A stretch of 64,000 nt of DNA, from contig NZ_BDBD01000010.1 of assembly GCF_001612805.1 (NCBI RefSeq), positions 180,091 through 244,090 on the forward strand, in the 5' to 3' direction. Below, piece by piece: positions 63,221-64,000 of the stretch (the stretch's first letter is position 1; every line of letters starts with the position of its first letter). The translations under genes were made by a program, and so were the position numbers. The DNA is from Nocardia coubleae NBRC 108252 (GTDB taxonomy: Bacteria; Actinomycetota; Actinomycetes; Mycobacteriales; Mycobacteriaceae). Below the pieces are notes generated by a model. That model did not search any database. It worked only from the letters and a program-made list of their open reading frames with translations, and was not told the DNA's origin.

Positions 63221-63793
63221 CCACACAATCTTGCGGTAGCCGAGCGAGGGTGTGGCCTTGGATCGCGGCCTGGTTTCCCGGAAGTGGAAAGACCTCAGCG
63301 GTCTCGCCGGACATCCGATGCGACGACGACCAAGGTGTCCCCGGAATCTCCGCAAGCTTGCCGAGTCAAGGCTCAGCAATCAGGATTGCCTGGTGCTCCC
63401 AGGCTGTACTACACAGGACCGCTGACCCGAATGACCAACTTCACCGAACGAGAGCGCAACGGCAATCGAGCCTGCCCCCTCCGGCAGGTATTCGATTCCG
63501 GAATTCTCCTGCGACGAATACCCGTTCCGATCGACGAACCAAGGAGCTGCACAACCGCCGGGCGCGGTATTGCCGCCGAACGGCAGGACATTCCCGGGCT
63601 GCCAGATCACCGATCCGCCGCGCGTGGAACCATCTCGGACAGGGCCGTCGGGCTACAGCGTGTGTATGGTGCCGACGACCCTCTGTCCAGCCGAGGGCAC
63701 CGTCGTACCCCATTCCACTGGCGCCACAATCCACGCGCCCGCCGTACCGCTCGTGGCGTGCGAGCCTGAGGTGAGGCCGCACGAGGAAGACGT
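63221..63793. other. Region without a confident gene, possible decayed secreted-protein frame
   Basis: No intact gene is convincing here. On the minus strand one frame reads GAWIVAPVEWGTTVPSAGQR, then an in-frame TAG near 63658, then GSVIWQPGNVLPFGGNTAPG and NSGIEYLPEGAGSIAVALSF up to a stop at 63380. The composition looks protein-like and exported, but there is no start or signal peptide, so it may be a decayed gene. The base composition is less GC-rich than the relaxase. Confidence 0.35.
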
Positions 63794-64000
63794 TCAGCGA
63801 TCTCGCGTTCCAGGCCTCCCGTTTTCGGCGATGACGTAAGCCAATTCGGTCAGCTCGTGCGGTCCCCGATCGCCTGCGCACTCGTCGCAAATATTGATCA
63901 TCCGGCCGCCCAGCGGGGCTGCGAAAGCCGGTAGGCCGGTGTCTTGCTCGAGCTCTTCATCCCACTCGATGGTGGTCTCCAACTGACATACGTCGCCCCT
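63794..64000 (-). CDS. Small acidic protein with a CxxC motif, 5' end outside the window
   Basis: The frame runs in from the right edge and encodes about 69 residues: CQLETTIEWDEELEQDTG, then MINICDECAGDRGPHELTELAYVIAEN and a short basic tail. CDEC could be half of a zinc site. A TTG at 63980-63982 could be an internal start, but the frame is open to position 64000, so the gene is probably longer. It points towards the relaxase gene. No family is recognised. Confidence 0.45.
   Translation of the reverse strand, partial: RGDVCQLETTIEWDEELEQDTGLPAFAAPLGGRMINICDECAGDRGPHELTELAYVIAENGRPGTRDR

Larger units (their letters stand above)
48610..64000. mobile_element. Integrated plasmid or mobilizable element, left end and most of the cargo
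   Basis: From about 48610 the genes change from conserved chromosomal ones to ParB-like, SSB, MobF relaxase-helicase, DUF4192 and small orphan proteins with zinc ribbons, a set typical of actinobacterial conjugative or mobilizable plasmids. The left boundary is inferred from the point where the MFS gene loses homology. No integrase, T4SS or TraB/FtsK-like transfer gene is present in the window, and the right end lies beyond it. Direct repeats marking the ends could not be identified. Confidence 0.75.

Noticed and set aside
63284..63769. Plus-strand frame of 161 codons after the relaxase
   Set aside because: Composition is uneven and Arg/Ser/Pro-rich, with no ribosome site or domain; the minus strand looks more protein-like in the same place.

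Overview
The window is high-GC actinobacterial chromosome, most likely from Nocardia or a close relative in the Nocardiaceae. Supporting signs are heavy GTG/TTG start use, start codons placed 6-7 bases after a -10 box (leaderless mRNAs), a complete ergothioneine locus, RpfB, Pmt-type protein mannosylation, an antigen-85-like esterase and a PimC-like mannosyltransferase. The order TetR, glmU, prs ... rplY, pth, pks16-like ... ispE, rsmA, rpfB, tatD, metG ... rsmI, pmt, arcA matches, as I recall it, the Mycobacterium tuberculosis Rv1019-Rv1001 block, with local rearrangement and insertions.

Layout, chromosomal part (1-48.6 kb). 0-3.2 kb: end of a TetR gene, tRNA-Gln, glmU-prs. 3.3-4.9 kb: three small genes of unknown role. 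4.9-10.7 kb: ergothioneine operon egtA-(29-codon ORF)-egtB-egtC-egtD on the minus strand, with a divergent class V PLP enzyme that could supply the EgtE step. 10.9-15.8 kb: acyl-AMP ligase, pth, rplY, prfC. 16-20 kb: an NTF2-like protein and a cassette of two Abi-alpha-like paralogues flanking a DUF445 membrane protein. 20-24.2 kb: ABC-F ATPase, ispE, a CopZ-like chaperone behind copper-type operators, rsmA. 24.2-34 kb: two tandem secreted lipases, rpfB, tatD/metG on a back-to-back promoter, an Rpn-family nuclease gene, rsmI and pmt. 34-38 kb: arcA-gntR, soxR with its operator, an isocitrate-lyase-superfamily enzyme, a GT4 mannosyltransferase. 38-43 kb: a cluster of a DUF5593-like sensor, a GAF-GGDEF-EAL protein and an E1-like/nitroreductase fusion. 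43.5-47.7 kb: two overlapping effector-binding-fold proteins, a large membrane protein and a secreted mycolyltransferase-like esterase.

Accessory part (about 48.6 kb to the window end). A DHA2 efflux-pump gene loses homology after about 200 codons. Beyond it lies an integrated plasmid or mobilizable element: a frameshifted ATP-dependent DNA ligase, a ParB-like protein, a truncated DUF4192 protein, SSB, a two-zinc-ribbon protein, several small orphan proteins and a 1966-residue MobF relaxase-helicase. Non-coding structures here (a 19-bp inverted repeat 181 bp apart, an AT-rich palindromic stretch before the relaxase, a duplicated 20-mer) are candidates for oriT, replication or recombination sites. 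The right end of the element is not in the window.

Three dispersed copies of a 43-bp element, built on two 12-bp half-sites, sit in intergenic regions of the chromosomal part. This is the clearest unexplained signal in the core DNA. Database searches could not be run; all family names come from recognisable sequence features and recall.
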